Assembly (NCBI GenBank): GCA_946807835.1
Contig: OX327684.1
Coordinates: forward strand, 11,122,501-11,186,500
Direction: 5' to 3'
Length of the DNA: 64,000 bases
From: Ailanthus altissimus
Lineage: Eukaryota > Streptophyta > Magnoliopsida > Sapindales > Simaroubaceae
Numbering within the stretch: the first letter of the stretch is position 1; each line of letters begins with the position of its first letter. Of this stretch, positions 12,292 through 24,063 are shown piece after piece. A model generated the notes under the pieces. It was not told the DNA's origin. It worked only from the letters and a program-made list of their open reading frames with translations, and made no database searches. The translations under genes were made by a program, and so were the position numbers.

Positions 12292-14048
12292 TAATGCTAA
12301 ATCAATTAGGATTTTGTTGGCTCTTACAACATACTATGACTTTGATATTTGGAAAATGGATGTCAAAACAGTGTTCCTAAATGGATATCTTAAAATAAAG
12401 ATATACATGGAACAACTAGAGGGTTTTGTATCCATCCTAACTTTTGGTCTTGTATGCAGACTGAAGAAGTCCATTTATTGACTTAAACAGGCTTTCCGAA
12501 GTTGGAATAATTGTTTTGATGAGGTAATCAGATTATTTGGTTTCATCAAAAATTAAAAGAAAGTGTGCATGTGTATAAAAAGGTCAATGGGAGTATGATG
12601 GTCTTCTTAGTGCCCTATGTTGATGACATACTAATCATTGGGACTGATATCGATATGTTACAATCTGTGAAAAGTTAACTGAGTAAAAACCTCTCCATTA
12701 AAGATTTGGGAGAGGTTACCTATATACTAGATATAAAGCTTTATAGAGATAGAACTAGAAAGTTAATGGGACTCTTCCAATAATCATACATTGATAGTGT
12801 TTAGAAAGGTACAATTTCACTAACCGTAAGACAGATAATGTACGTTTTAGACATAGTGTTCATTTTGAGGAGAACGTCTCCTCATATGAAAGATGAAAGA
12901 GTTAGAATCTCTAACATGCCCATATGCATTAGCTGTGGGGAGTTTGATGTACGTTATGATGTGCACAAAACCTGACATCAGTATGTTGTGAAGGTTATAA
13001 GCTAGTATCATTCTAATCTAGGTGACAGTCATTGGATGGCAGTAAGACATATCCTTAAATACCTTATAAGTATGAAGGATAAATTTCTCATTTATAGAAA
13101 CAGTGATTTACAAGTGATAGTGTTTAAAGCTTTATAGAGGTTACCTATATACTAGGTATAAAGCTTTATAGAGATAGAAATAGGAAGTTAATGGGACTCT
13201 TCCAATAATCGTACATTGATAGTGTTTAGAAAGGTACAATTTCACTAACCGTAAGACAGATAATTTACGTTTCAGACATGGTGTTCATTTTGAGGAGAAC
13301 GTCTCCTCAGACGAAAGATGAAAGAGTTAGAATCTCTGACATGCCATATGCATTAGCTGTGGGGAGTTTGATGTACGCTATGATGTGCACAAAACCTGAC
13401 ATCAGTATGTTGTGAGGGTTACAAGCCAGTATCATTCTAATCTAGGTGACAGTCATTGGATGGCAGTCAGACATATCCTTAAAAACCTTATAAGTATGAA
13501 GGATAAATTTCTCATTTATAGAAACAGTGATTTACAAGTGAAATGACACATGAATTTGAACTTTTAGTCTGACTTAAACAATAAAAAGTCTACATCTAGG
13601 TATGTGTTTACTCTCAATGTTTACTCTCAATGGTGTTGCAGTGAACTAGAAGAGCACAAAAAAATAATCTACCACAGATTCGACTACAAAGGCAAAGTAA
13701 ATAGTCGCCTCAAAAATAGCGAAGAAAGCTGTGTGGATTTGTAGGTTTGTTGCTGAGCTCAGAATGGTTCGAAGTTTGATGGATCCTATCCCACTCTTTT
13801 GCAACAATAATGGAGCCATTACATAGACCAAAGAGCCAAGAGCACACAAGAAGTCTAAGAATATGGAGCGAATATACATATAATTAGAGAGATCTTGGAA
13901 AAAACAGATGTAATTATTTATATAATAAACTCTATAAATAATGTAGCAAACCCACTTATTAAGACCTTATCTCTAAAGTTGTTAGAGAAACATGTCAAGT
14001 CTATGGGTATTAGATGCCATCAAGAATGACACAGAGCAAGTGAGAGAT
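12292..14048 (+). pseudogene. copia X reverse transcriptase and RNase H remnant
   Basis: It continues the RT after the solo LTR: Y-Y-D-F-D-I-W-K-M-D-V-K-T at about 12335-12375 (first catalytic Asp), then Y-V-D-D-I-L-I-I-G at about 12617-12645, the YVDD catalytic box, followed by RT thumb sequence and a 425-bp duplication. 13560-14000 covers RNase H in decayed form. The end (A-N-P-L-x-K-T-L, then a conserved copia C-terminus) precedes a purine-rich GAGAGAT stretch and the 3' LTR. Multiple stops; inactive. Confidence 0.85.
12714..13563 (+). repeat. Tandem duplication (425-bp period) in copia X RT/RNase H
   Basis: GGTTACCTATATACTAG occurs at 12714 and 13139, and the following about 420 bp align at that constant offset. 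The junction (13118-13138) carries a short filler resembling nearby DNA. This is a second, separate duplication in the same element. Confidence 0.88.
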
Positions 14049-14478
14049 TGTTATGATTGGTGCTTACGTGTCATCCATGTATGTATAAATATTTATAATT
14101 TATACAAATATACATTTTTATTAGATCGCTAATTACTTAATTATATGGTACTATACTTGTTACGCTATAGACATTGTATGATTTGAAGGAATTCAGATCT
14201 TGTCTAAAGGAGTTTAGATCAGCGCTAAGAGTTAGCATTGCTAAGAATTATAATTACTAATAGTTAGCACTGCTAAGAGTTAATAGATTATAAGAGTTAG
14301 CGAATATCCAAGAGTTGGAGCCTTGTCTATAATGGGATAAAGGCCTAAGGGTATACTAGTAATGCCATAGTTGCAAACAGTTATAATTGAGTGCTAGTAA
14401 ATGTCATTATATAAGTATGTTCTCGAACATTATGTTCTTGATCTATTTTTATCGATGCAGGTCTGTCGGTGGATCAAT
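14049..14478 (+). repeat. 3' LTR of copia X, truncated
   Basis: It starts TGTTATGATTGGTGC after the polypurine stretch and follows the copia LTR family for 430 bp, including dyads such as TTAGCACTGCTAA at about 14255-14275. It is cut at 14478 by LTR3 sequence. Confidence 0.85.
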
Positions 14479-16328
14479 GGTAACCCTAAATCTCTATACT
14501 CACGCAGCGACTCAACTAGCATCGCACACACATGAGTAGGTTACGGGGCGTCTCAACTAGCAACACTCATTGTGACATCTCAAGATATCTCACTGGCTAT
14601 GCAGTGGAATCCTACATTGTATACATATAGCGAGACAATACCCCGTACACATAGAGCGACTCACATGACTCGACAACCCGACTTCCCAGAGTTAGTGACA
14701 GACCCCCAAAACCTGCCTATTTGCACGGGATATACCGGTCGGGTTTAATACAATCAATACCACTATAATCTGAGGGTACCAATAGCCTTTGAAACTGATG
14801 TAGTAGTTTTAAAACTGTTTCTTAACCGAACATGTAAATGCATATCAATGGCTATATTATCAAAATCGTAAATCATGTTTATGCATTAAAAATACATAAA
14901 ACATACAATTTCAATATGCGGAAATATATTAAACGAAAGATAAGCAAGGACAGATGTTCACTCACAACCGCTCTGAGCTCAGTTACGCTTCAAATTTCAG
15001 CTCTCGTTACCGGTCTCAATTTGCTTTACCTACACGCTATAAATGACATTTAGAATCAATTCAAATGCTAGAATCTCATTTAACTACTAAATGCCCTAAA
15101 TGGCATACAAAGCCTGAATGGATACTACTTTTCGATTTTCATTTACAAAGCCATTCATTCTTATCTATTTCATCATCTGACGCCCTAAAAATTTCTTAAC
15201 ACCCTATAACTTTGGTTGGACATAATTGGTCTTCACCTTTCTAAAATGGACAATTATGTCCTATTTTCTTCATTTTTGATTTTTCATCATCCATATACAT
15301 TCAATTTACACAAGGCAATATACACCACAATTCAATCAAAACACAACTCAACCCTAACTTCTCTAAAGTGGCAGAATTTACATCCACCACCCAACACATT
15401 TCTTTTCTCCATTTCTTGTTCCAATAGCATCAAAATCAAGCCAATTTCATTCTAATGCCCTAATTACAATTAATTGAAGTCTCTACATCAAAGTCTTCCA
15501 AAACCCTAATTCTTACCTTGCCAATTTCTTCAATTTGATGACTCCTTCAAGCTCCACACTAGAATTCAACTCAATCTAAACCAAGAATACACACAAGAAC
15601 ATCAATTGAAGCAATCTTGAAAGTTCACATATCATTCTCACAAAACAATACTTTTCTTACCTCTTTTTCTTGGATTTCTACTAATGGAGGCTTCAATTGA
15701 TCTTAGGAACTTGTATTTGACCTTATTTTAGCTTGATTGAGCATGAAAAATCATGAAAAAATCTTGAAATTTCACTGTAGCAGCACCCTTCTTCATTTGG
15801 ACGAATTTTACTTCTCTTTTACTCTAAGATGTTTTTGCTTTCCTCTCTTCAAAATTCTACACAAATCCACCTTTATATAGTGCTCCCTCAATTGTCCAAT
15901 TTGCCCCTCAACTTACTCTAAATTTTTAATTTGCCATTAGTTGAAAACTAAGTATGTAATTGGTTCTTTTGTAACTATCTAGTTAGAATAGTCAAAGGAA
16001 CTAACTAGAATTTCTAACTTGACAATCCATGAAATTGCCTCTAATTTGTCCATTCTCTAACATATGGATTGTGTTTTTCAACAAAGGCTTGTTCCATACA
16101 TAACCTTTAAATGAAAATTCATGTAGTAAATTAAAATTTTCTTTTCCAAGCCAATAGAGAAAAATTTCAAAAATATTCTAGGGTCGTCCAACGCTCCGAA
16201 CGAGTGTGAAATTACCAAATTAGGCCTAATATCTCTCATGTGCACCATAAACAAATATTTTTAATAGGATTAGAATCGGGTAACCCTACGGTGTCTTATT
16301 GCTCTATACCGAAATCTAGGCATCAATA
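14479..16328 (-). repeat. LTR3-family LTR, truncated, minus orientation
   Basis: Inverted homologue of 52777-54996: shared blocks include the GGTTACC region at the left end and the TAGATTTCGGTAT-type start at the right end (ending about 16328). A minus-strand TATA box (ACTATATAAAGG) lies at about 15870-15881. The final about 370 bp of the family consensus are missing on the left. Open frames inside it are not gene-like. Confidence 0.75.
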
Positions 16329-16339
16329 CTACTAATAGG

Positions 16340-16493
16340 GATTGGATATTATAAAACACCTTATGAAACTTTGGAAATCAAGGAAAGAGATTAACAAAGC
16401 CATTGAATACACACCAAAGCACCAAAACGAAGGAGTGTTGTATTGGCAAAATGCCTTTAAAGTCCGTTTTGATCCCCCATGAATCTAAAAGAT
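16340..16493 (+). pseudogene. C-terminal tail of gag-protease, element A2
   Basis: Plus strand; encodes LMKLWKSRKEINKAIEYT and runs to F-D-P-P-stop at about 16473-16487. The same tail occurs in A1 and A3, and the intact protein ending at 42142 also stops at FDPP. The rest of A2 gag is lost at the junction with LTR3. Its value is that it fixes the ancestral stop codon about 35 bp before the hairpin. Confidence 0.75.
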
Positions 16494-16523
16494 GTCAAGC
16501 TGAAGACGTTAAATCAAACTGTT

Positions 16524-16541
16524 CTTGGGAGGCAACCCAAG
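16524..16541 (+). other. Conserved post-gag hairpin, A2 copy
   Basis: CTTGGGAGGCAACCCAAG: perfect 6-bp stem and 6-nt loop, identical in sense to the copy at 42078-42095. Confidence 0.8.
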
Positions 16542-17717
16542 TGAATTTCAATTTTATTTTTTTATATTTGTTTTTCGTTCTTGTAGTGTGTTAAAACAAC
16601 AAGTCGGCACCTCATAAAGCATGAAACAAAGGAGTGGATGTAGATCCAACAATGTGTAGCCTAATGGAGCTCAAAATAAAAGTCAAGCAAATTTAGGGCT
16701 TTGAACACCAACTTAAGCAAGAACTTCGGCCTCAAGATGTGAGCACTGTCGCACTAAGCCATCAACTATGAGGGAAGTCTCTTTTACTCACTCTTAGTTT
16801 TGTCATTGTGGACAATGTCAACTTTAAGTTTGGGGGAAGGAAACACTATTCAGTGTTTATTTATCGTATTTAATCATGCGTACTCTTTATGGCTATTTGT
16901 TTTAGTTGTTTTCTTTTGCATGCAATTTTTTTATTTGTTGTTAGTTACATATTGGTTGAATGATTAGTAGTTAATGATTTGAAATGGAAACATGATTTCA
17001 AATGTTAGTTTCTTTTGGAGACGATAAATGTTGTGATTGTTTGCTTACTAATCTAAGACAAGTTCGACTTCAAATTATGATTGCTTGATTTATTTAGCAC
17101 CTAGTTAGGATCACCTAATTATTATGCTTACTTAAAAAATATCTATGCATAACAAGAACACTTAGGGTCTCAAAAACACGCTATAACTTGTTTGAGTATT
17201 ACTCGAGGCAAAATTCTAAAGCATGCATAATCTAGAAAATGGTTTTAGGCAATTTTTGGACCAATTGAGCCGTACAAGCCAACCATTGTATATTTTTACC
17301 CTTAGCTACCCCCCATTGAGCCTTTAATTTAATCATCGTTCTTAATACCTGTCACACCATGAGCATAGCACTTATTTTAGAGAGTTTTTTGAGTTATGGG
17401 ATTTTTGAAAATGAAAAAGTGAATTGTTTAAGGGTTATGGGTTTTGATTATGGATTTTGGTTATTCTAAAGTTGTAAAAACTTAAGTTTAGAGGTATATT
17501 GGCGTGAAAATTAAAAAAATAATTTCAAACAAAAATTTCAATCAAAAAACCAAATTGGATGAAAAATGAATGAATATTTAGTTGCTATACCCTTAACTTA
17601 GAAAATAAAAATAAAAATGAACAACAAATAGTAAGGGAATAGAAGAAAAATGTTTTGGAAAAATAGGGTGGAAAATAAATTATCCAGTTTGAGTAATCTC
17701 TACAAGAATGGATAAGC
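16542..17717 (+). repeat. 3' noncoding region of element A2
   Basis: No gene. It is homologous to 22005-23090 and, inverted, to 40337-42077 and 46844-48331. It contains an internal polypurine motif, AAGTTTGGGGG, at about 16835-16845. It ends abruptly at a 273-bp duplication. Confidence 0.75.
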
Positions 17718-18263
17718 AATTTGATTTTAATTTAGGCATTTATTTTTCTTTTATTCTTGTTGAGTTTTGGTTGTTATGGGTGTTTTAAAGATGTATGTGA
17801 AGAGCTCGTAGCCTAGTGCTATTACGTTTTGATTTGAAAGTTAAACATACTTTGTGGAGGCTTAGGAGAAAAAGGAGAAATCAATCTCATGTTGGGCTGA
17901 TGACTGCAACAACCACCAACCATAAGCCTTGCAAGATTATTTCAAGCCTGTGATTAATGACAACTATTCGGGATCAGGCATCATGCCAATAATTTGATTT
18001 TAATTTAGGCATTTATTTTTCTTTTATTCTTGTTGAGTTTTGGTTGTTGTGGGTGGTTTGAAGGTGTATGTGAAGAGCTTATAGCCTAGTGTTATTGCCT
18101 TTTGATTTGAAAGTTAAACATACTTTGTGGAGGCTTAGGAGAGAAAGAAGAAATCAAGCTCATGCTAGGCTGATGACGACAACGACCACAAACCATAAGC
18201 CTTGCGAGATTATTTCAAGCATGTGATTAATTATAACTATTTGGGATTAGGCGTCATGCTAAT
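17718..18263 (+). repeat. 273-bp tandem duplication of unknown origin
   Basis: Two units start AATTTGATTTTAATTTAGGC at 17718 and 17991 and run to near 18263 with modest divergence. I cannot assign the unit to any element. It lies between the A2 tail and the A3 gag. Confidence 0.85.
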
Positions 18264-18279
18264 AATTTTGAGTTGAAGC

Positions 18280-20451
18280 TAGCCCTTATTAGCATAACGC
18301 AATAAAATCAATATAAGGGATTGTTAAGCAAGGATCCTAATATGCATCTTGCTGTGTTTTTAGAGATATGCAACATCATTAATATGAATAGAGTTCTAAA
18401 GGAGGTTATTCGGTTACACTTGTTCCTTTTCTCTCTTAGGGACAAGGCAAGGGGATGGTTCTAATCATTACAACTGAGAAGTATTGTAACATAGTAAGAG
18501 TTAGCACAAAAGTTCCTTACCAAGTTTTTTTCCTCATCAAATACTTCTCAACTCCATGGAGAAATAGTTCAATTTAGGCAATTGGACTTCAAACCTTTTT
18601 ATGAAGCTTGGGATCAGTTAAGGACCTTATTTAGAAGTGCCCTCAACATGGATACCTAGATAGATTCTAAATTGAACTCTTCTATAATATGGTAAATGGA
18701 TAAATGAGGACTATTGTAGATGCATGGCAAGTGGCAATTATTTGTTAAAAATTATAGAAGAAGCTCAGCTCGTGTTAGAAGAAATGGCTTACAAAACCAA
18801 TGCCTTATTAAGAGGTCCATTGTTAGGAAAGCTGGTAGAGTACAGAAAGTTTATCCATTGGTTGCCTTTTAGCCCAAGTTTTGGCCTTGGTTAATTAAAT
18901 CTCTGTGCTTAATGCTAGAAACACTTCAATAAGCAAAGATCTGGCGATGATAGCAAATATGTCCTACACCAGTGAAGAGAGTGATCCGAAACAAGTCTAA
19001 TATGTCAACAACTAGAACTTCAACTACTAGAGTAACAACTTGCCTACATATTGCCATCTGGGGCTCTGAAAGCATGAGAACTTCCCTTATGGTAACACAA
19101 AAATATTTTATAACCGTCACCAGGGTTTAATCAATCTATAGTTGAGAAGAAATTCTTATTAGAAGACCACTTGTGTACTTTTATTCTTAAGACAAGAGAG
19201 ATTCAACAAGGATAAGGCCCATTTCAATAATATTAAAACCCATTGCACCAATATGAATGTTACAATAGAGTTGTTAGAGGTGCAAGTTGGTTAACTTGCC
19301 AACGCAAACAATGGCTAAGCATCTAACAAGTTCCTAAGTGATATAGAGCCCAACCCAAATAGTATTGCAAAGCCATCACTCTTATGAATAGTAAAGAAGT
19401 AGAAGCTTTAGAGAAAAATATAGTTGAGAATAATAAAGAAGAAGTTGTTACAGAACCAACCAAGGTGAATCACTAGCTTAACTCTATTTCTTTTCTAGAT
19501 AATCTACCTCTAATTGCTCATCCATTGCCATATCCTCAAAGATTTAGAAAAAAGAAGTTGGATTCTCAATTTTCTAAATTCTTTGAAGTCTTTAAAAATA
19601 TTCATATAAACATCCCTTTCATGGATGCCTTGGAGCAAATGCCCAACTATGTCAAATTTATAAAAGAGATGATGTTAAGAAAATGAAGTTTGGAAGACTA
19701 TGAGACGATTAAGTTAACAGGAAGTGCAAAGCAATCCTTCAATAGAAGTTACCTCGAACGTTGAAGAATTTGGGTAGCTTCACCATCCCTTGCACTATTG
19801 GAAGTCTACATTTAAGAACGTTTTATGTGATATTAGACAAGCATCAACACCTCTATCCATCTTTTAAAAGTTGGGTGCTAGAGAGGTAAAGCCCACCACA
19901 ACTTTTCTTGCAAATGGAGGATAGGTCTTTCACTCAGCCTACGGGTATTATTGAAGACGTGCTAATCAAGGTGGATAAATTCATTCACCCAATGGACTTT
20001 GTTGTTCTAGATATAGAGGAACATGGGGATGTTCCTATTAATCTTAAGTGACCATCTCTAGCTACCAGGAGATCCTTAATTGACATGGAAAAAGAAGAAT
20101 TGATTATACAGGTACAAGATTAAGAGGTAACATTTAAGGTCTTCAAGGAAGTAAAGTTGCTGAATGACTCTGAAGAATGCTTGAGGATTGAAAATATAGA
20201 TCTAGATGGAGAACAATATGACTCATCTTGAAAAGAGATAGTCCATAACAAGTCCGAACAAAGAAGAAGACAAGGCATGGAAAAATAATCAAATACCAAC
20301 TATCAAGGTTCATTTTTCTAGCCAAGGTTAAAACTCTTTCCAAGCAAGCTCAAAACATGAAATTTGTAGTCACTACTTAATCATCATCTTAAGGAACTTT
20401 GGAAATCAAGTGAAGAGATTAACAAGGCCATTGAGTATACACTAAAGCAAC
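18280..20451 (+). pseudogene. gag-protease remnant of Athila-type element A3 (main part)
   Basis: Plus-strand gag without a surviving long frame. Recognisable pieces in order: D-P-N-M-H and L-E-I-C-(D/N)-T (about 18330-18375), R-L-x-L-F-P-F-S-L-R-D-K-A at about 18400-18455 (the retrotransposon gag core), A-S-x-S-L-R-x-L-E-type linker, F-M-D-A-L-E-Q-M-P (about 19618-19650), a heavily altered protease (about 19790-20060; the catalytic D-x-G-A-S is gone) and the basic tail up to the LTR1 insertion. It resumes at 21883. The order matches the protein encoded at 42142-44721; no RT or integrase is present. Confidence 0.8.
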
Positions 20452-21882
20452 TGATGCGATATTTCTATATCTTAAAATTAAGTGCAAGTATACACTATCG
20501 TATGCAAGTAATAAAGGGACTAAATAAGTCGGATGTCGAACCCACAAGGATAATTTATTCTTTTTAACCAATTACTAAAATGATATCTTCCTAATAATTA
20601 TTTAGATAAATAAAAATCTAAGAATAAATGTAGGAAATATAAAAGTAAAAACACAATGCAAAGAGATTTAAGTGATAGCAATATAGAGAAAACCTAGGAT
20701 TAATACTATCCCTCAATATGCTTTCTAATGATTAATCTTCTAATATTTAACTCCCTTAATCTTTGCTATTGATCAAGACACTAATGTATTCACAAGCCTC
20801 TTCCAAGGTCATGCAAGTATACCTTAATTTACCAAATACCTATATTCGTATGGTACTTGTAATAAATTAAGATTCATTAAGATTAGGTCTTATTGATCAT
20901 ACATGTCAATTAGGTATATTCTTATCCTAAATTGAAACTTGCATATGCAACATTGAATGTTACTCTACAATCATGCATCAAATTACCTAGGTCTAAATAT
21001 TATGATTCCTCTTTCGAGTTTATCAATAATATTACCAACTCATTCACCATATATTGGCCAGATATATTGAAGCATTAAGATCAAATAATTTAAATATCAA
21101 AGAACTAAGTTTATTAAATATTCAAAAGATATGGCAATTAAGCACACATATTGAGTTCAAGTATTAACCCTAAAAAATAAGTTTAGCTCATGGCTACAAG
21201 AGAACAGCAGTAAAAATAATAATAAATCATGATACAATCAATAGCAAACCGATATAGACGTCGAATTGCTCTTAATTGTGCTGCCTAAGGAACTCTTGAT
21301 GCCGAAGAACGCCTTGAATCTCTCTAAAGTTGCTTCAATTAAACTCTTATAGCTCTCCAAGACTCGTGCTCTGTATTTTTTGTGTTCTTGAATTGCTCTA
21401 AGTTTGTCTTGGATTCTCTTTGAAGGCTTGGAACGAGTAACTTTTTATAGGGATTGATATGAGCTTGAAAATCTTAATTTTCGTCAGACTAGGACTCGCG
21501 CTAGCACTGGGGCACTATGCAGTTGTCGCTGGGGCGACGCGTGAAATAGGCTTCACTGCTGGCGCGATGGGTTTATGGCGCTGGGGCTCTGTCCCGTCGC
21601 TGGCGTGATGAATGTTTGGCGTTGGGGCGCCAGATGCGACTTAAATAGGTCGTTCTTCTTATTTTGATCACTATTCCAGAGCTAGGGCGAGAATACTTGT
21701 GGTGCTGGGGCGATGGACACATACATTCCAGAGCTGGGGTGATCACTATTACATGTTCTTTAAATTTCGTTCAAGTCCCTATAAATAACAATAAAGCACA
21801 TAAATAGCCATATATTCTCATAAAATCATAAAATATCAATAATACAAATATGAGAAAATATATGACAAATTTGTCTTTATCA
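20452..21882 (-). mobile_element. Solo LTR, family LTR1, inserted in A3 gag tail
   Basis: Begins TGATGCGATA, ends TTTATCA (plus view) and is flanked by perfect GCAAC duplications (20447-20451 and 21883-21887). The dyad array at about 21500-21740 is visibly eroded compared with the young copy, many changes being C to T or G to A at CpG. Confidence 0.95.
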
Positions 21883-21986
21883 GCAACACAATGAAGGAAT
21901 GTTCCATGGGCAAAATACCTCCAAAGTGCAATTTATTTCCCCAAAATCCGAAAGGCATTAAGTCGAAGACGTTAATTCAAGTGCTT
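21883..21986 (+). pseudogene. C-terminal tail of A3 gag-protease
   Basis: Continuation of the A3 tail after the solo LTR (H-N-E-G-M-F-x-G-Q-N, as in A2). The stop region is degenerate, and the hairpin follows directly. Confidence 0.7.
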
Positions 21987-22004
21987 CTTGGGAGGTAACC
22001 CAAG
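21987..22004 (+). other. Conserved post-gag hairpin, A3 copy
   Basis: CTTGGGAGGTAACCCAAG: perfect stem, one loop change from the A2 copy. Confidence 0.8.
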
Positions 22005-23390
22005 TGAATTTTAATTTTTAATTTTAATCTTACTTTTTAATATTCTTTCTTTCTTGCAATGTGTTAAAATAGCAAGTTAGTGTCATCTAAAGCATGAAAA
22101 AAAATGAACAAAAACAAAGCTAACAAGGTGCAGTTTAAAAGAGCTGAAAACTAAAACAAAATTAAAGCCTTGGCAATAAGTGTATTTACCGTTGCACTAA
22201 ATTTCTACAATGAAAGTTTCTTTTACCCACTCTTATTCTTGCCATTATGAACAATGTCAATTTTAAGTATAGGGGAGAAAAATACTATTCAATGTCCATT
22301 TATCGCTTTTTATCATGAAAACACTATTTAGTGTCTATTTATTCTTAGTTTTTTTTTTTTTGCATGCCAATTGTTTTCTTCTATTTCATTTCTAGTGTTG
22401 AGTTGGTTAAATAATCAGTAGTTAATGATATGAAATAAAAATATGATTTTGTTTTTCTTTTGAAAACAATAGATGTTATGGTTGTTTGCATGTTTAAATC
22501 TAGAGCAAATTGTGCCTCATTTTATGACCACTTGAACTATTAAGTATTACTTGAGATGAAATCATAGGGTGCACATAATTTAGGAAATGATTTTAGGTTA
22601 TCTTTAGGCCGATAAAGCTATTTAAGCCAAAACAATGTTTTTTGTTTCTATCCTTAGTTACCTCTACTGAGCCTAATAACCATTTTTCTTGTTAACCACA
22701 TTAATACCTTAACATTTAATTTAATTATCTTTCATAATACCCGTCACTCTATAAGCATAGCACTCATTTTAAAGAGTTATGTGTACTAATAGACTTTCGA
22801 TGATGTAGGAGTAAAAGGGTTATGGTTTTTGATTATGTATTTTGGTTGTTGTAAAGTTGTAAAATGTTAAGTTTAGGGGTTTAATAGCCTGAAAAATAAA
22901 AAAAAATTAAAACAATTAAAAAACCAAGATGAAAAATGAATAAAGATTAAGTTTTCTATACCCCTAGCTCAAAAAAAGAAATGAATGAAAAACAAAATTA
23001 GCAAAGAAAATAGGTAAATAAGTTTGAGGGGAAATCATTTGAAAATAAAGGGTTTGGTTTGATTAATCTCTAGAAGAATGTGTGTATAAGATGTGAGTTG
23101 AGCCAAAATGTATCCATTTTATCCCATCCTCACCCTAGTTGTACATTACAAGCTAGATAAAGTATTATTTGATCTTTGATAATATGTGCGCTATATTAGT
23201 GGAAAGTGATGCAAAACTAAGTCTGAGTATTAATTAAATAAAACCTCATGGAGATCATTTTATTAACTTGTGTGTATAAACTAATCTGAGTACATGTTAC
23301 TGATGATGGTAACTATACATATATGCACTAAGTTAGTCACTACTGGGGCAGAGTAAGTAACAGATTAACATGTTGAACTATTATGACATT
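22005..23390 (+). repeat. 3' noncoding region of element A3
   Basis: No gene. Homologous to 16542-17717 and, further on, to the inverted segment 40740-41330 (the GGGATAAAATG and TTGTAATGTA blocks). The internal polypurine motif is eroded at about 22262-22280. Confidence 0.7.
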
Positions 23391-24060
23391 TAGAATTTCA
23401 TTAAGATTTACAGTTATGAGAAATTTTTGAGACAATTTTCTAATCATTTATCAGCTCAGTGTTTAGTGTCTTCTGGTAGTTTGTTTTAATTTTAGTTTTT
23501 AAGCTCCCTTAGCATAATGCTTGAAGTTTAGGCATCGCCAACACCCTAAATCCATTTTGAAGTTTTTGCCCTAAATTTTAAAGTTATTTTTGGAGCCTAT
23601 ATAAAGTAGATTACAAACCTTATTTGTAAAGGAGGAAGGAGCACCAAATTAGAGAGAGAATTAAAGGATTGTAAAGTGAGAAAGCACTTTGGAGCTTATA
23701 TTCTTGAAGATTGAAGCCTCTAAAGAGACGTCTCTACTGGTTTTCTCTATTCCATTTCTTGTTTGCTTTAATTCAGAGTTTATATTTATAGTTTGAGTTG
23801 CATTAAACATGGTTACTCTTATAATTTCTAGACTATTGTGATTTTATGCTTGAATATGGTTGGTTAAAATACTTATTCTAAAGGCTTGATGTAGCTTTAC
23901 ATCTTAGCATATTTAGATATTGTTAGTTGATTAATGATTATGTCTTATGTTATTCATTTGTGCTTTTCTAGATTTATTACTTCTAATTTGATCGGGAGAT
24001 TGATTAGATTATCTAGACTTATATGTCGTATGCACGAGGGTAAGATACCCACATGATTAC
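23391..24060 (+). repeat. LTR fragment related to LTR5, plus orientation
   Basis: TATA box CCTATATAAAG at 23596-23606. The downstream part (AAGGCTTGATGTAG and following) resembles LTR5 around 38040-38110. Both ends are eroded. It abuts the Tat protease, but I see no primer site between them. Confidence 0.55.
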
Positions 24061-24063
24061 GCA

